From: Pseudomonas sp. Au-Pse12
GTDB lineage: Bacteria; Pseudomonadota; Gammaproteobacteria; Pseudomonadales; Pseudomonadaceae
Length of the DNA: 64,000 nucleotides
Assembly: GCF_021341665.1 (NCBI RefSeq)
Contig: NZ_JAJTTH010000001.1
Coordinates: 682,001 to 746,000 of the forward strand
Direction of reading: 5' to 3'
The notes under the pieces are model-generated. The model saw only the letters and a list, made by a program, of their open reading frames with translations, was not told the DNA's origin and did no database searches. The position numbers and the translations under genes were made by a program. Positions 1 to 8,537 of this stretch are shown here, in pieces (position 1 is the first letter of the stretch; each line of letters begins with the position of its first letter).

Positions 1-1
1 G

Positions 2-622
2 TCAAAGATCAACATGAGCCTGGAGAAAGGCCCGCAGATTCTTTGGACGGCGCAACTGGATGGCGTCATGAGCAATTGTTTTGATGGCGCCAACGCCGCC
101 AATCGGTTGACCAACGTTCCTGCGCCAGTGCTACCGGTGCCCACGGTACCGACCTGTGATTTCAACATGACCCTGATGAACCAGGCCGTCTCCCTGAACC
201 CGGCAATCAGCTCTTCAGTGGCCGCTGCCGGCGCGGGGCGCAGCGCTGGCGCCGCGGGTGAAAAGAGTTTTCAGCTGCAGGCCTCGAACTGCAAGAACGG
301 CGCGCTGATGAATATCTACTTCACCGACACCAGCAACCCGGCCAGCAGCAACGATTATCTGCTGCCGACGGGGGGCGGCTCGAGCGCCGGCAAAGTGGGC
401 ATACGCCTTTACCACGACAGCTCCCCGACCCCTATTCAGTTCGGTCCTGCACCGGTGGGCAGCACCTTGCCTTCGCGCGCTCCCATCACCTACAGCTCCA
501 GCGGCGGCAGCCTGACGGTGCCTTTCACCGGCCAGTATGTGCGCATACCCGGAGGCACCGGCAGCACCGCTCCTGCTGGAGCCGTGTCGGCGGCGACCAC
601 CGTGACTATTGTCTACCCATGA
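2..622 (+). CDS. Fimbrial tip adhesin/minor pilin, C-terminal part (5' truncated by window)
   Basis: The reading frame is open from base 2, so the gene begins upstream; the ATG at 14 is probably internal. The visible ~205 residues look like the pilin half of a two-domain chaperone-usher adhesin. They are Ser/Gly/Thr/Pro rich, with a short proline linker (VPAPVLPVPTVPTCDF), two widely spaced cysteines (TCDF and ASNCKNG) that could form the pilin disulfide, and a C-terminal alternating beta strand ending TVTIVYP, as expected for the chaperone-bound G strand. The product would be exported and placed at the fimbrial tip. It probably belongs to a fimbrial operon left of the window; the pilin-chaperone-usher cluster at 12-16.5 kb lacks an adhesin and could use it in trans, which is inference. 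It converges on the acylase gene. Confidence 0.75.
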   Translation, partial: SKINMSLEKGPQILWTAQLDGVMSNCFDGANAANRLTNVPAPVLPVPTVPTCDFNMTLMNQAVSLNPAISSSVAAAGAGRSAGAAGEKSFQLQASNCKNGALMNIYFTDTSNPASSNDYLLPTGGGSSAGKVGIRLYHDSSPTPIQFGPAPVGSTLPSRAPITYSSSGGSLTVPFTGQYVRIPGGTGSTAPAGAVSAATTVTIVYP

Positions 623-626
623 GCCA

Positions 627-658
627 GCCCCCCGATGAGCGAGCGCCGTCGAGGGGGC
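627..658. terminator. GC-rich hairpin between convergent genes
   Basis: GCCCCC (627-632) can pair with GGGGGC (653-658) between the adhesin stop at 622 and the convergent acylase stop at 690. The loop is long (20 nt) and there is no T-run, so it is only a possible terminator. Confidence 0.3.
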
Positions 659-689
659 CGAAGGTGGTTTTGACGGCCGTAAAGAGCGC

Positions 690-1763
690 TCAGGCGCCTT
701 CGAACTTGAAGGCCGGGGTGACCTTGAACGCGCTGGATACTTCGCCGGAATAGGTCGTGGACTGATCCTTGCCCAGGTCCAGTTTCATGACCTGGCCTGT
801 ACCGCTGGAGAAGTCGATCTTCTTCAGGTCCACCCAGAACGTGTTGGGTGTCAGCGCCGACTCGAAGAAATACAGCTTGCGTTGATGGTCGACCACCGAG
901 CGCCAGCGGGTCGAAGAAATGTTCGGCTCACCCGGTGTGGAGATGCCGTAAGGCACGGAGACGTTCCTGATCACGCTGAACACGCTGGCCAGCGACACCT
1001 GTGGGTTCTCGGTCTTGGGTATCGCGTTGACATAGAACGAGGCCCTGGCGAAACGGTCCGCCGCGCGGTTGGTGCCCGGCAACATGACCGTGCCGCCAAT
1101 CGCTTTCCAGTAGCTGTTCAGGGCCAGTTGTTGATCAAAGGTCGGGGAGTTGGTCATGACCTGATATTCCCGGCCATGGTGAATCACCGGCTTGCCCTTG
1201 ATGTATTCGATGATCGCGCTGTCGCCTGTGGCGTCGGAAATCGACAGGTGCAGGGTGGCCAGGCGGGTGTCCCCGGGAACCGTGGCCGTCACCAGGGTAA
1301 AGGGTTCTTTTCTCAAGGCGTCCACGGCTTCGGCCACGGTGGCGTAGTTGTCCAGCACATATTGGGCCCAGGCGGCGATGCTCAGGCCGGGTTTGCCGCG
1401 GTCGGGTGCCGGGTACTCGGACTCCACCAGCCACAAAAGGTTGGTCACCAGACCTGCCTGATTGACTCCATCGGTGGTGGAAATGTCGTAGCCCGAGGCA
1501 ATCACGCTGCCATAGCGCGAGGTCCATTTGATCGAGTTCGGGCCCACCTCGCCATGGCGCTGCATACCCTGCGGGAAGATCCACAGGTTGGTCGCCACAT
1601 CGGTTTTCCAGTCCATGGAGCGGGCGGTAATCACCGTCTGGTTGTCCCCCAGGTAGGTCAGTCGGGTGCAGGCCTGGGCCACTGGCAGGGCACACAGGAA
1701 GCCGGCCAGGCTCAAGGCCAGAGCGCGGGCGAGGGGTTTCGGGGCTGGCAACGCGGGCTTCAT
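690..1763 (-). CDS. Secreted Ntn-hydrolase, choloylglycine hydrolase/penicillin V acylase family
   Basis: A 357-aa linear-amide C-N hydrolase. The start ATG at 1763 gives a clean Sec signal peptide (MKPALPAPKPLARALALSLA...VAQA) followed directly by Cys32, which would be the N-terminal nucleophile freed by signal cleavage. Family landmarks follow in order: CTRLTYLG, ARSMDW (the Arg/Asp pair of the active site), MTNSPTFDQQ (oxyanion Asn), and NRAADRFAR (conserved Arg). Gram-negative members of this cluster often cleave N-acyl-homoserine lactones or penicillin V, so a periplasmic signal- or lactam-acylase is likely; the substrate cannot be read from sequence. It lies 22 bp after an outer-membrane protein gene on the same strand, suggesting a two-gene operon. 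A longer reading frame to 1901 is open but would bury the signal peptide. Confidence 0.85.
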   Translation of the reverse strand: MKPALPAPKPLARALALSLAGFLCALPVAQACTRLTYLGDNQTVITARSMDWKTDVATNLWIFPQGMQRHGEVGPNSIKWTSRYGSVIASGYDISTTDGVNQAGLVTNLLWLVESEYPAPDRGKPGLSIAAWAQYVLDNYATVAEAVDALRKEPFTLVTATVPGDTRLATLHLSISDATGDSAIIEYIKGKPVIHHGREYQVMTNSPTFDQQLALNSYWKAIGGTVMLPGTNRAADRFARASFYVNAIPKTENPQVSLASVFSVIRNVSVPYGISTPGEPNISSTRWRSVVDHQRKLYFFESALTPNTFWVDLKKIDFSSGTGQVMKLDLGKDQSTTYSGEVSSAFKVTPAFKFEGA

Positions 1764-1785
1764 TCTATGAGTCCTCAAGGGCTGA

Positions 1786-2631
1786 TCAAAAACGCACGGA
1801 CAGGCCGAGTACCGGGCCGCGCTGGGTAACGTCGTACTTGAAGCGGTTACCGGTGAAGTCACGGGTCTGATACTCCTGGGACAACACGCGATAGCCCGCA
1901 CGCAGGATAGTCGGGTATTGGAAAAGGTAGGTTCGATAACCCAGATTGCCCTGGGCGTTGTAGCTGTTCTTGGTGGCGGTATCGAAGCCGCCCAGGTCGG
2001 CTTCGCCGGAGAGCGTCCAGCGATCGGTCAGGTCCGCCTGCATCCGCAGGCCGAGGAACGGGTCGCTCCACTGGGCCTTTTTCTGCGTGGCAAAGCCGAG
2101 GCTGTCGATCTCCAGTTTGCTTGCCAGCCGGGTCCAGCGCACACCCGCGGTGGGCTCGACACGCCAGGCCCGAGGTTCGCCGAAGATCGTCGCGCCGCCC
2201 AAAACCTGCTCGTAGGCGCGGTAGTAGGCACCGACGGCAACGGTGGTCTGGGTGATGGAGAGTCCGACTTTCTGGCCCATTACGCGATGGGACTCGTGGG
2301 TGTCGGCGTAGACCCCATCGACGTAGAAGCCAAGGGTACGGTTGGTGACTTCGAGATTGCCCATGAAGACCGAGTTGAGGTTGCCCAGGGTCTGTGAAAA
2401 GGGCACGTCGACATGGGTATTTACCCCGCCCAGCGTGGCCTGTCCGCTCATCGAGGGCGCCCAGACAAAGGGGCTGACCAGTACCAGCCATGGAGCGTCG
2501 TCACGATCGGCGATGGTGCTCGAGCCTTCGGCCCAGGCCATGGGGCCCATCATGGAGGTGCCCATCATGGATAAGGCGGCGCTGGCGATGAGCAGGTGGA
2601 GGCGTGTTGTCTTGGAACGCTTGGGCGTCAT
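1786..2631 (-). CDS. Outer-membrane beta-barrel protein, function unknown
   Basis: A 281-aa protein. The ATG at 2631 gives a signal peptide (MTPKRSKTTRLHLLIASAAL...AWA|EGSS). The mature part alternates polar and hydrophobic residues with many aromatic girdle positions and ends in phenylalanine (VLGLSVRF), the classic outer-membrane barrel C-terminus. Phrases such as SPFVWAPSMSG, MGNLEVTNRTLGFYVDGVYAD and GYRTYLFQYPTILRAGYRVL are typical of small outer-membrane proteins of unknown role. An alternative TTG start at 2679 would add 16 residues in front of the signal peptide and is less likely. It is cotranscribed with the downstream secreted acylase, so it may help uptake or export of that enzyme's substrate (inference). 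Confidence 0.75.
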   Translation of the reverse strand: MTPKRSKTTRLHLLIASAALSMMGTSMMGPMAWAEGSSTIADRDDAPWLVLVSPFVWAPSMSGQATLGGVNTHVDVPFSQTLGNLNSVFMGNLEVTNRTLGFYVDGVYADTHESHRVMGQKVGLSITQTTVAVGAYYRAYEQVLGGATIFGEPRAWRVEPTAGVRWTRLASKLEIDSLGFATQKKAQWSDPFLGLRMQADLTDRWTLSGEADLGGFDTATKNSYNAQGNLGYRTYLFQYPTILRAGYRVLSQEYQTRDFTGNRFKYDVTQRGPVLGLSVRF

Positions 2632-2925
2632 GGGCGGTATTTTCCACTTTTGCACAATGGGTTCGCTCCCCGAAATCAATGCTGATCCAAGTCGGTTCCA
2701 CTGTATCGGGGGGATGAGGTGACAAGCAGGGACATTAACTAATAAAGCAAGTAAGGATTTTATATTGCGCTCTATTAGTTGGAGAAGGAGGGGCTGTCCG
2801 CATTCATTCCAGTCTCATTCATTTGCGCTAAAAAGCAGACGAGTACGAGAGTCAGTAATGCGGGTGGCAATTATATTATTCCTCCGACACTGATGGAACT
2901 TAACCATCATCACCCTGTGAACACC

Positions 2926-3603
2926 ATGAAAATAAATCTCATTATCGCTGACGATCACCCTGCACTCATTGCAGGCATAAAGTACGAGTTGTCGAGTATT
3001 CATACATTGGAGGTGGTGGGAACCGCCAGCAACTCTACCGAAATAGTGGAGTTACTGGCGAAAGAGCATTGCGACATCCTGATCACGGACTATGTGATGC
3101 CGGGCGGGGAGTATGGCGATGGCATGACCATGCTTTCCTTCCTGCGGCGGCGCTACCCGAACCTGAGAATCATCGTCTTCACCACGATTGACAGCCAGAT
3201 CATGTTGACCGAACTGATCAAGCTCGGCGTGCATTCGGTCCTGAACAAGGTTGAGCACATCAGCCACCTGATATTCGCCATCCACGCGGTGCACGCCGGG
3301 GCGACGTATTTCTCGCCGAAGCACTATCCCAGCAGCAGTACCTCAAGGCACGCACAGCCTCACACGACCCGCCGCCTGTCGCGGCGTGAAGCCGAAGTCA
3401 TACGCCTCTACGTGTCCGGTCTTTCCATCAATGAAATTGCCAGCCAGTTCAACCGAAGCAAGCAAACCATCAGCTCGCAGAAGACCAGTGCCATGCGCAA
3501 ACTTGGCATTAAGCGCGATGTCGAGTTGATTCGTTTTGCACATGAGATGGGATTGGTCATCACCACTCGCCCTGATGATTGCTTCGAGGCAAAGATCGAT
3601 TAG
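2926..3603 (+). CDS. LuxR/NarL-type response regulator (RocA/RcsB-like)
   Basis: A 225-aa two-component regulator. The N-terminal receiver (1-~125) has the acidic pair D9-D10 (IIADDHP), phospho-acceptor D55 (LITDYVMPGG) and a conserved Lys (VLNKVEH). The C-terminal LuxR-type HTH is at ~155-215 (LSRREAEVIRLYVSGLSINEIASQFNRSKQTISSQK contains the recognition helix). ATG at 2926 matches the start of its paralogue at 4761-5438; an ATG at 2893 and a frame open to 2779 are also possible. The long AT-rich leader between it and the divergent gene at 2631 probably carries its promoter. Together with the neighbouring EAL protein and two hybrid kinases it resembles the Roc and Pvr/Rcs systems that control cup fimbriae in P. 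aeruginosa. Confidence 0.88.
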   Translation: MKINLIIADDHPALIAGIKYELSSIHTLEVVGTASNSTEIVELLAKEHCDILITDYVMPGGEYGDGMTMLSFLRRRYPNLRIIVFTTIDSQIMLTELIKLGVHSVLNKVEHISHLIFAIHAVHAGATYFSPKHYPSSSTSRHAQPHTTRRLSRREAEVIRLYVSGLSINEIASQFNRSKQTISSQKTSAMRKLGIKRDVELIRFAHEMGLVITTRPDDCFEAKID

Positions 3604-3794
3604 TTGAAAGGATTCAGTGGCCAACTTGGCACTTTTGATACTGGTCTGATTGTTCGGCTACAGGCGTCTCTAGATACTGACGGCGTTCGCCATCAATAGC
3701 GGTTACTTCATCGTGCACAGGGAACTTTCGATTGTTAAATCCCTTTTCCTGCTGTCGGCATTCCGCTTTCTGGCACGTCATCAGAGGATCGACC

Positions 3795-4739
3795 ATGAGT
3801 TGCCATGTGCTCCAAAATATTGAACTCGCTGCCAACTGCACGTCGGCTGTACAGGCCATTGCTCATGACTTCGTATACCTGCCTGAAAATCCAGAGGTGG
3901 CCGATGCACGACACCCGGCGGTCTTCTCGCGTATTGAGCCGTTGATCAACGACAAGGAACTTATCCAGGCGATTGTCGGCGACAAGGCGTTCCGTGTGGT
4001 CTTGCAACCTCAGCATGACCTGCACAGCGGCGCCCTGGTCGGCGCTGAGGCGCTTGCACGCTGGAACCATCAGCGTCTCGGGGAGGTGGCGCCGTCGGTG
4101 TTCATGCCAGCCTTGACCCGCATGGGCATCGAGCCGGTACTGTTCGAGCACGTCATCAACCAGACCCAGGCGCTGCTGCGGGTGTTGGTGGCGGCCGACG
4201 CTGCGTGCCCGATTTCAGTCAACACGTCGGTGTCGACGCTTTCGCTCCCGGGGCTCTTGCGCCAGCTCGATTCCAGCCTGAACCAGAGCAGGGTGCCCGC
4301 GCGCCTGATGAAGATCGAGATCACCGAAGACCTGGCCATCGATGACGTGCACAGCCTGGCCGATGAACTGCAGTGGCTGCGTTCCAGGGGGTTCGGGATC
4401 AGCATGGATGACTTCGGCACCGGCACATCCACCCTGGAAAGATTGATTCAACTGCCGTTCACCGAGCTGAAGATAGACCGCTCGTTTGTGCGCCGCATGC
4501 TGGATGAACCCGCCGCTGGCGCGGTGGTGCGGGCAGCGCTGGAGCTGGGCAAGGCCCTGGGCGTGGACGTCGTGGCGGAAGGGATCGAGTGCGCCGAACA
4601 GATCCAGGCGCTGCGTGAGCTTGGGGTACGAGTGGGGCAGGGTTATGGGTTGGCGGCGCCCATGGAGCTCGATGCCTTCATTGCCTACGCGCGGGCCGAT
4701 GCCGCCGGGCGCCGCACTACCGCTCGCCCCCCTAGCTGA
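3795..4739 (+). CDS. EAL-domain c-di-GMP phosphodiesterase without receiver domain
   Basis: A 314-aa protein with ATG at 3795 preceded by GAGGA. The first ~75 residues are unrecognised; the rest is an EAL domain that hydrolyses c-di-GMP. All catalytic and metal residues are visible: E85-A-L, N143 (SVNTS), E175 (KIEITED), D205-D206 (DDFGTG), K226 (ELKID), E262 and E265 (AEGIE), Q282. It should be an active phosphodiesterase. In RocR and PvrR of P. aeruginosa the EAL domain follows a receiver domain; here that receiver is missing, so control by phosphotransfer must be indirect or lost. It sits between two paralogous LuxR-type regulators and ends 21 bp from the convergent one. A longer frame from 3732 is open but lacks a ribosome-binding site. 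Confidence 0.88.
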   Translation: MSCHVLQNIELAANCTSAVQAIAHDFVYLPENPEVADARHPAVFSRIEPLINDKELIQAIVGDKAFRVVLQPQHDLHSGALVGAEALARWNHQRLGEVAPSVFMPALTRMGIEPVLFEHVINQTQALLRVLVAADAACPISVNTSVSTLSLPGLLRQLDSSLNQSRVPARLMKIEITEDLAIDDVHSLADELQWLRSRGFGISMDDFGTGTSTLERLIQLPFTELKIDRSFVRRMLDEPAAGAVVRAALELGKALGVDVVAEGIECAEQIQALRELGVRVGQGYGLAAPMELDAFIAYARADAAGRRTTARPPS

Positions 4740-4760
4740 ACCTGCCCACGGGCGCATGCC

Positions 4761-5438
4761 TCACTGCGGGTTGGAATCCGCCACGCGGGGGGAGTCGGAT
4801 GCCGTGGCGATACCGGTTTCGTAGGCGAAGCGGAACAGGTCGGCATCGCGCTCTATGCCCAGCTTGCGCATGGCGCTGGTCTTCTGCGAACTGATGGTCT
4901 GTTTCGAGCGGTGCAGTTGTTCGGCGATTTCGTTGATCGATTGCCCGGAAACGTAGAGCCTGATCACTTCCAGCTCTCGCTTGGTCAACTCCAGCCCTTT
5001 CCCGCTATTCCCATGAGCGCTGGCCGATCCTGCGCGCGCGTTCTCGGAAGGGAAATAACGAGCCCCGGCATGCACGGCGTGGATGGCCGAAATCAGATGA
5101 CTGGTTTCATTGACCTTGCCCAGCACCGAGTCCACTCCAAGCTTGGCCAATTCCTGAGTGATGGCGGGACTGTCCAGTGTGGTGAAGACGACAATCTTCA
5201 AGGTCGGAAAACGGCGGCGCAGATAGGAAATGAAGATGATCCCGTCGCCATGTGCGCCTCCCGGCATCGCGTAGTCGGTGACCAGCACATCGCAGGGGTG
5301 CTGCTGCAGCAACTCGACCAGTTCGCCGGAGTCGCGAGCAACCCCCACGACCTCAAGGGTCGGGATCGCCGCCAGGTCATGTTGAATACCCGACAACAGG
5401 GCAGGGTGATCATCGGCCAGCAGAATACGAATTTTCAT
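4761..5438 (-). CDS. LuxR/NarL-type response regulator, paralogue of the 2926-3603 gene
   Basis: 225 aa, same length and layout as the regulator at 2926-3603: receiver with D9-D10 and phospho-acceptor D55 (LVTDYAMPGG), conserved Lys (VLGKVNE), and LuxR-type HTH (LTKRELEVIRLYVSGQSINEIAEQLHRSKQTIS within ~155-215). The two proteins are near identical in the HTH recognition segment (SKQTISSQKTSAMRKLGI), so they probably bind overlapping sites. It is divergent from the first hybrid kinase, whose Hpt domain is a plausible phosphodonor. The ATG at 5438 aligns with the paralogue's start; a longer frame to 5567 is open. Confidence 0.88.
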   Translation of the reverse strand: MKIRILLADDHPALLSGIQHDLAAIPTLEVVGVARDSGELVELLQQHPCDVLVTDYAMPGGAHGDGIIFISYLRRRFPTLKIVVFTTLDSPAITQELAKLGVDSVLGKVNETSHLISAIHAVHAGARYFPSENARAGSASAHGNSGKGLELTKRELEVIRLYVSGQSINEIAEQLHRSKQTISSQKTSAMRKLGIERDADLFRFAYETGIATASDSPRVADSNPQ

Positions 5439-5497
5439 GATGGATGCGCATGGCTCTTGGGAAGTGGAGAGGCGACCGATTAAAACCGCCTCGAATC

Positions 5498-5503
5498 TAT
5501 AAT
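5498..5503 (+). promoter_or_regulatory. Possible -10 element between divergent regulator and kinase
   Basis: A perfect TATAAT lies in the 159-bp divergent region between the regulator start (5438) and the kinase start (5598). No good -35 element is seen at standard spacing, so an activator-dependent promoter for the kinase is possible. Confidence 0.3.
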
Positions 5504-5597
5504 AAAACCACTGGCCAGAGTAGCTCGCTGATTGTTTCCAGGGGAAAGGAACTAACGCCTTATTCATTCCAGTACTAAAAGCTGGGCAATAGGACTA

Positions 5598-8465
5598 GTG
5601 CCTGTCCACAACGACGCTCAAGCCATCCTGAGTAAGTCTGACTGGGTTCATAGTGTGCTCTTTCAACAGGTTGAGCCCAATGCTGTGATCGACTCCCACC
5701 TTAAAGTCTTGACTCGCTATCGCCGTTTTCAACGACTGCTGCTGTTTGGAGGAGGCCTGTTCACCACCCTGATGGTGTTATTGACTTTTTCACTGGGAGT
5801 GCAGGATCGCCTGCGCACGCATTTGGAAGCCTTGCGTCAGGTTTTCATCGTCAACCGCAACCTGCTGGCGACACAGGACACCAACGCCCTGGTGGCGCCA
5901 TTGAGTTCCAATGGGCTGTGCGGCAGCGTGCTGATCTTGTCCCGCGAGGGCGAAGTACTGGCGGGTACCAGCGGCCTTTGCGATGACGACCAGGTACTGC
6001 CGACCGCCTATTTGCTTGAGCTGGTCGAGCAGCTCGAAAAAAACCACTCTCCGTTGCAGGAGCGCTATGAGAATGGGCTGTTCAGCCTTTCCGGAGTGGT
6101 GGCGAACAAGGACTGGGTGCTGGTGCACACCTGGACCTGGCGCAGCATTGGTGTGGTGATCGGCCGCCAGATGGGCATGGAAGGGCTGCTGACCCTGGCG
6201 ACGCTGGTCCTGATGTGGCTGTTGTTGATCTCTCTCAAGATGCGGGTCTTTCGACCGTTGCTGGAATGGGCTCGACGCGTTCATGAAAGCGAAAAGCTCA
6301 ACCGCGCCCTGATCGACACGGCGCCGGTAGGCCTTGGCTTGATTACCCTCGACAGCGGCCAGGCGCTGCTGTGCAGCCCGGCGATGCTGGAGGTGAGCAA
6401 GCACATGGCGCCCGAGGAGTCTTCGTTGCCGGCGGCCTTCATCAAGCGACACAACGAATTGATGCGCGAATACTCGGGGCCTTCTGGGAAACAGCGCGCG
6501 GCCTTCCAGGAAGAGTTGAGCTTCGCGCTGCGCGATGGCTCCAGGATCGACCTCTCGGTGAGCATGGTGCGAGCCCGCCATAAGGGCCGGAACGTGCTGG
6601 TAACGGCCTTCACGGATATCACGGCGAAGAGCCGGGTTGAAGAACAGCTGCGTGAAGCGCGTCAGGCCGCGGATTCGGCCAATGCCGCGAAATCGGCGTT
6701 CCTGGCGGCCATGAGTCATGAAATACGCACACCGCTCAATGCCATTCTCGGCAACCTGGAATTGCTGTCGCATTCCGCGCTGGATGCGGTCCAGCGTGAC
6801 CGGCTGGGGGTGATCAGGGCGTCGTCTGATGGGTTGCTGGCGATCATCAGCGACGTCTTGGACTTCTCCAAGATCGAGGCGGGAGAAATGCGCCTGGAGC
6901 ACATCGAATTTGACGCGCTGGAGGTGCTGTCCCGGGCGTTGATGATATTTGCCCCAGTCGCCAGTGCCAAAGGCCTGACCTTGATGGGAGAACTCGGGCA
7001 GGCCTCGACGCAACCGGTGCGCGGTGATCCGACCCGGCTTGGCCAGGTGGTCCACAATCTGCTGTCCAACGCGATCAAGTTCACGGAGTCCGGTCAGGTC
7101 CTGCTGCGCCTGACGACGGACAAGCCCAGATCGCAGCTGGTGATCGACGTCCAGGACACCGGCATCGGCATGTCTGCCGAGCAACTGGCGCGCTTGTTCC
7201 AGGCCTTCAGCCAGGCAGATACGTCGATCAGCCGACGGTTTGGCGGCACCGGCCTGGGGCTGGCCCTGTGTTCGCGCCTGACCCAGGCCATGGACGGTAC
7301 GCTGGCCGCGGACAGCGTACCGGGCCAAGGCAGCCGCTTCACCCTGTGCCTGCCCTTGGGCGCCTGTACCCAAGCGCCGTTGCTACCAAGCTTCAACGGC
7401 CAGCACGTGCTGTTGATGGCGGCCGCGCATTCGGCCTGCAACTACGTCTGTGGCGTGCTGCAGGCCTGGGGCCTGCGCGTGACCTGCTACAGCCATCCGG
7501 CGCAGGTTGGCTCGGGCGCAGTCGCTGCGGCGGCGGCACTGATCCTCTGGGGAGAACGCAACAGCTGGCAAGCCGTCGAGGAAAACCGCCTGGTGGAAGA
7601 GGCCGCCTGGGTTGTCGACTGCGCCATCGAGGGCACGCGGGAACCCGTAGCCGCAGGACGCTTGCTGAGTGTCTCGATGTTCGCCCTGCGGGGCCTGGCC
7701 ACGTGCCTGCGTCATGCCCTGCAAGGCGAAGCGCTGGCGGCCCCGCAAGATGGCAGAAAAGTGCTGCTCAAACCCTTGCGAATTCTGGTGGCGGAAGACA
7801 ACGCCTTGAACCGGCAGCTGTTCCGGGAACAGTTCAAGTTGCTGGGGTGCGACCCGTTGGTGGTGGCCGATGGCGAACAGGCACTGGCGTGGCTGGCCCA
7901 TGAACACTTTGATGTGTTGCTGACCGACCTGGGCATGCCCGGGCTCAACGGTTACGAACTGGCGAGCCAGGTGCGCCAGCGCTGGCCCGACATGCCGGTG
8001 CTGGCGGTCACGGCCCATGTCACCCCACAGGAACTGCAGCGTTGTGAAAACGCCGGGATGTTCCGGGTGCTGGGCAAGCCCTTGTCGCTCGATACCCTGG
8101 CGCAGGCGCTGTCGGAGGCCACAGGCACCGAATGCACTTACTGCGAAGTCGGCCAGGGCGTGGGGCTGTTCGGCGGGCAAGTGTTGCCGGAAACCATCCA
8201 GCAGATGTTCTGGGAATCCTGCGAGGCCTCGCTGACAGTGCTGCGCCAGGCGCGCAGCGACGGCGACGTGCAACGCATGCTCAGCGAGCTGCACTCCTTG
8301 CGCGGCATGCTCGGGGTGTACCGGATGCGTGGGGTGGGGCGCAAGCTGATCGATGCCGAGGAAGGACTGCGGTTGCGGGCGTTTTCCGCGCTGGAGGAGG
8401 TGGATCTGCTGATTTTTGAACTGGAGGCGGAGATCAAGAGGGCACGCGCCACCATCCACGTGTGA
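5598..8465 (+). CDS. Unorthodox hybrid sensor histidine kinase (BvgS/RocS-like)
   Basis: A 955-aa inner-membrane kinase. GTG start at 5598 after AGGA. Layout: transmembrane helix ~47-70 (LLLFGGGLFTTLMVLLTF), small periplasmic sensor ~70-200, second helix ~200-220, PAS-like segment ~240-350 (IDTAPVGLGLITL), HisKA with H374 (AAMSHEIRTPLN), HATPase with N, G1 and G2 boxes (HNLLSNAIKF, DTGIGM, GGTGLGLAL), a degenerate inactive receiver-like linker, a true receiver with D777 (LLTDLGMPG) and a C-terminal Hpt domain with H899 (LHSLRG). This is a four-step His-Asp-His-Asp relay that would end on one or both LuxR-type regulators. It precedes a larger paralogue 72 bp downstream, and both likely control the fimbrial operon after them. 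Confidence 0.9.
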   Translation: MPVHNDAQAILSKSDWVHSVLFQQVEPNAVIDSHLKVLTRYRRFQRLLLFGGGLFTTLMVLLTFSLGVQDRLRTHLEALRQVFIVNRNLLATQDTNALVAPLSSNGLCGSVLILSREGEVLAGTSGLCDDDQVLPTAYLLELVEQLEKNHSPLQERYENGLFSLSGVVANKDWVLVHTWTWRSIGVVIGRQMGMEGLLTLATLVLMWLLLISLKMRVFRPLLEWARRVHESEKLNRALIDTAPVGLGLITLDSGQALLCSPAMLEVSKHMAPEESSLPAAFIKRHNELMREYSGPSGKQRAAFQEELSFALRDGSRIDLSVSMVRARHKGRNVLVTAFTDITAKSRVEEQLREARQAADSANAAKSAFLAAMSHEIRTPLNAILGNLELLSHSALDAVQRDRLGVIRASSDGLLAIISDVLDFSKIEAGEMRLEHIEFDALEVLSRALMIFAPVASAKGLTLMGELGQASTQPVRGDPTRLGQVVHNLLSNAIKFTESGQVLLRLTTDKPRSQLVIDVQDTGIGMSAEQLARLFQAFSQADTSISRRFGGTGLGLALCSRLTQAMDGTLAADSVPGQGSRFTLCLPLGACTQAPLLPSFNGQHVLLMAAAHSACNYVCGVLQAWGLRVTCYSHPAQVGSGAVAAAAALILWGERNSWQAVEENRLVEEAAWVVDCAIEGTREPVAAGRLLSVSMFALRGLATCLRHALQGEALAAPQDGRKVLLKPLRILVAEDNALNRQLFREQFKLLGCDPLVVADGEQALAWLAHEHFDVLLTDLGMPGLNGYELASQVRQRWPDMPVLAVTAHVTPQELQRCENAGMFRVLGKPLSLDTLAQALSEATGTECTYCEVGQGVGLFGGQVLPETIQQMFWESCEASLTVLRQARSDGDVQRMLSELHSLRGMLGVYRMRGVGRKLIDAEEGLRLRAFSALEEVDLLIFELEAEIKRARATIHV

Positions 8466-8537
8466 GTTTCTCTTTACCTTGCCTTGAGCAGGCGAGCCAT
8501 ACTCCAGCGAAATGAGTGCACTGTGGGGGGCATTCGA

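Noticed and set aside
882..1829. 315-codon frame opposite the acylase gene
   Set aside because: Antisense shadow, Gly/Arg/His-rich translation, no ribosome-binding site or motif.
5790..7373. A 527-codon open frame antisense to the first hybrid kinase
   Set aside because: Same shadow effect; the sense strand carries a full set of kinase motifs.
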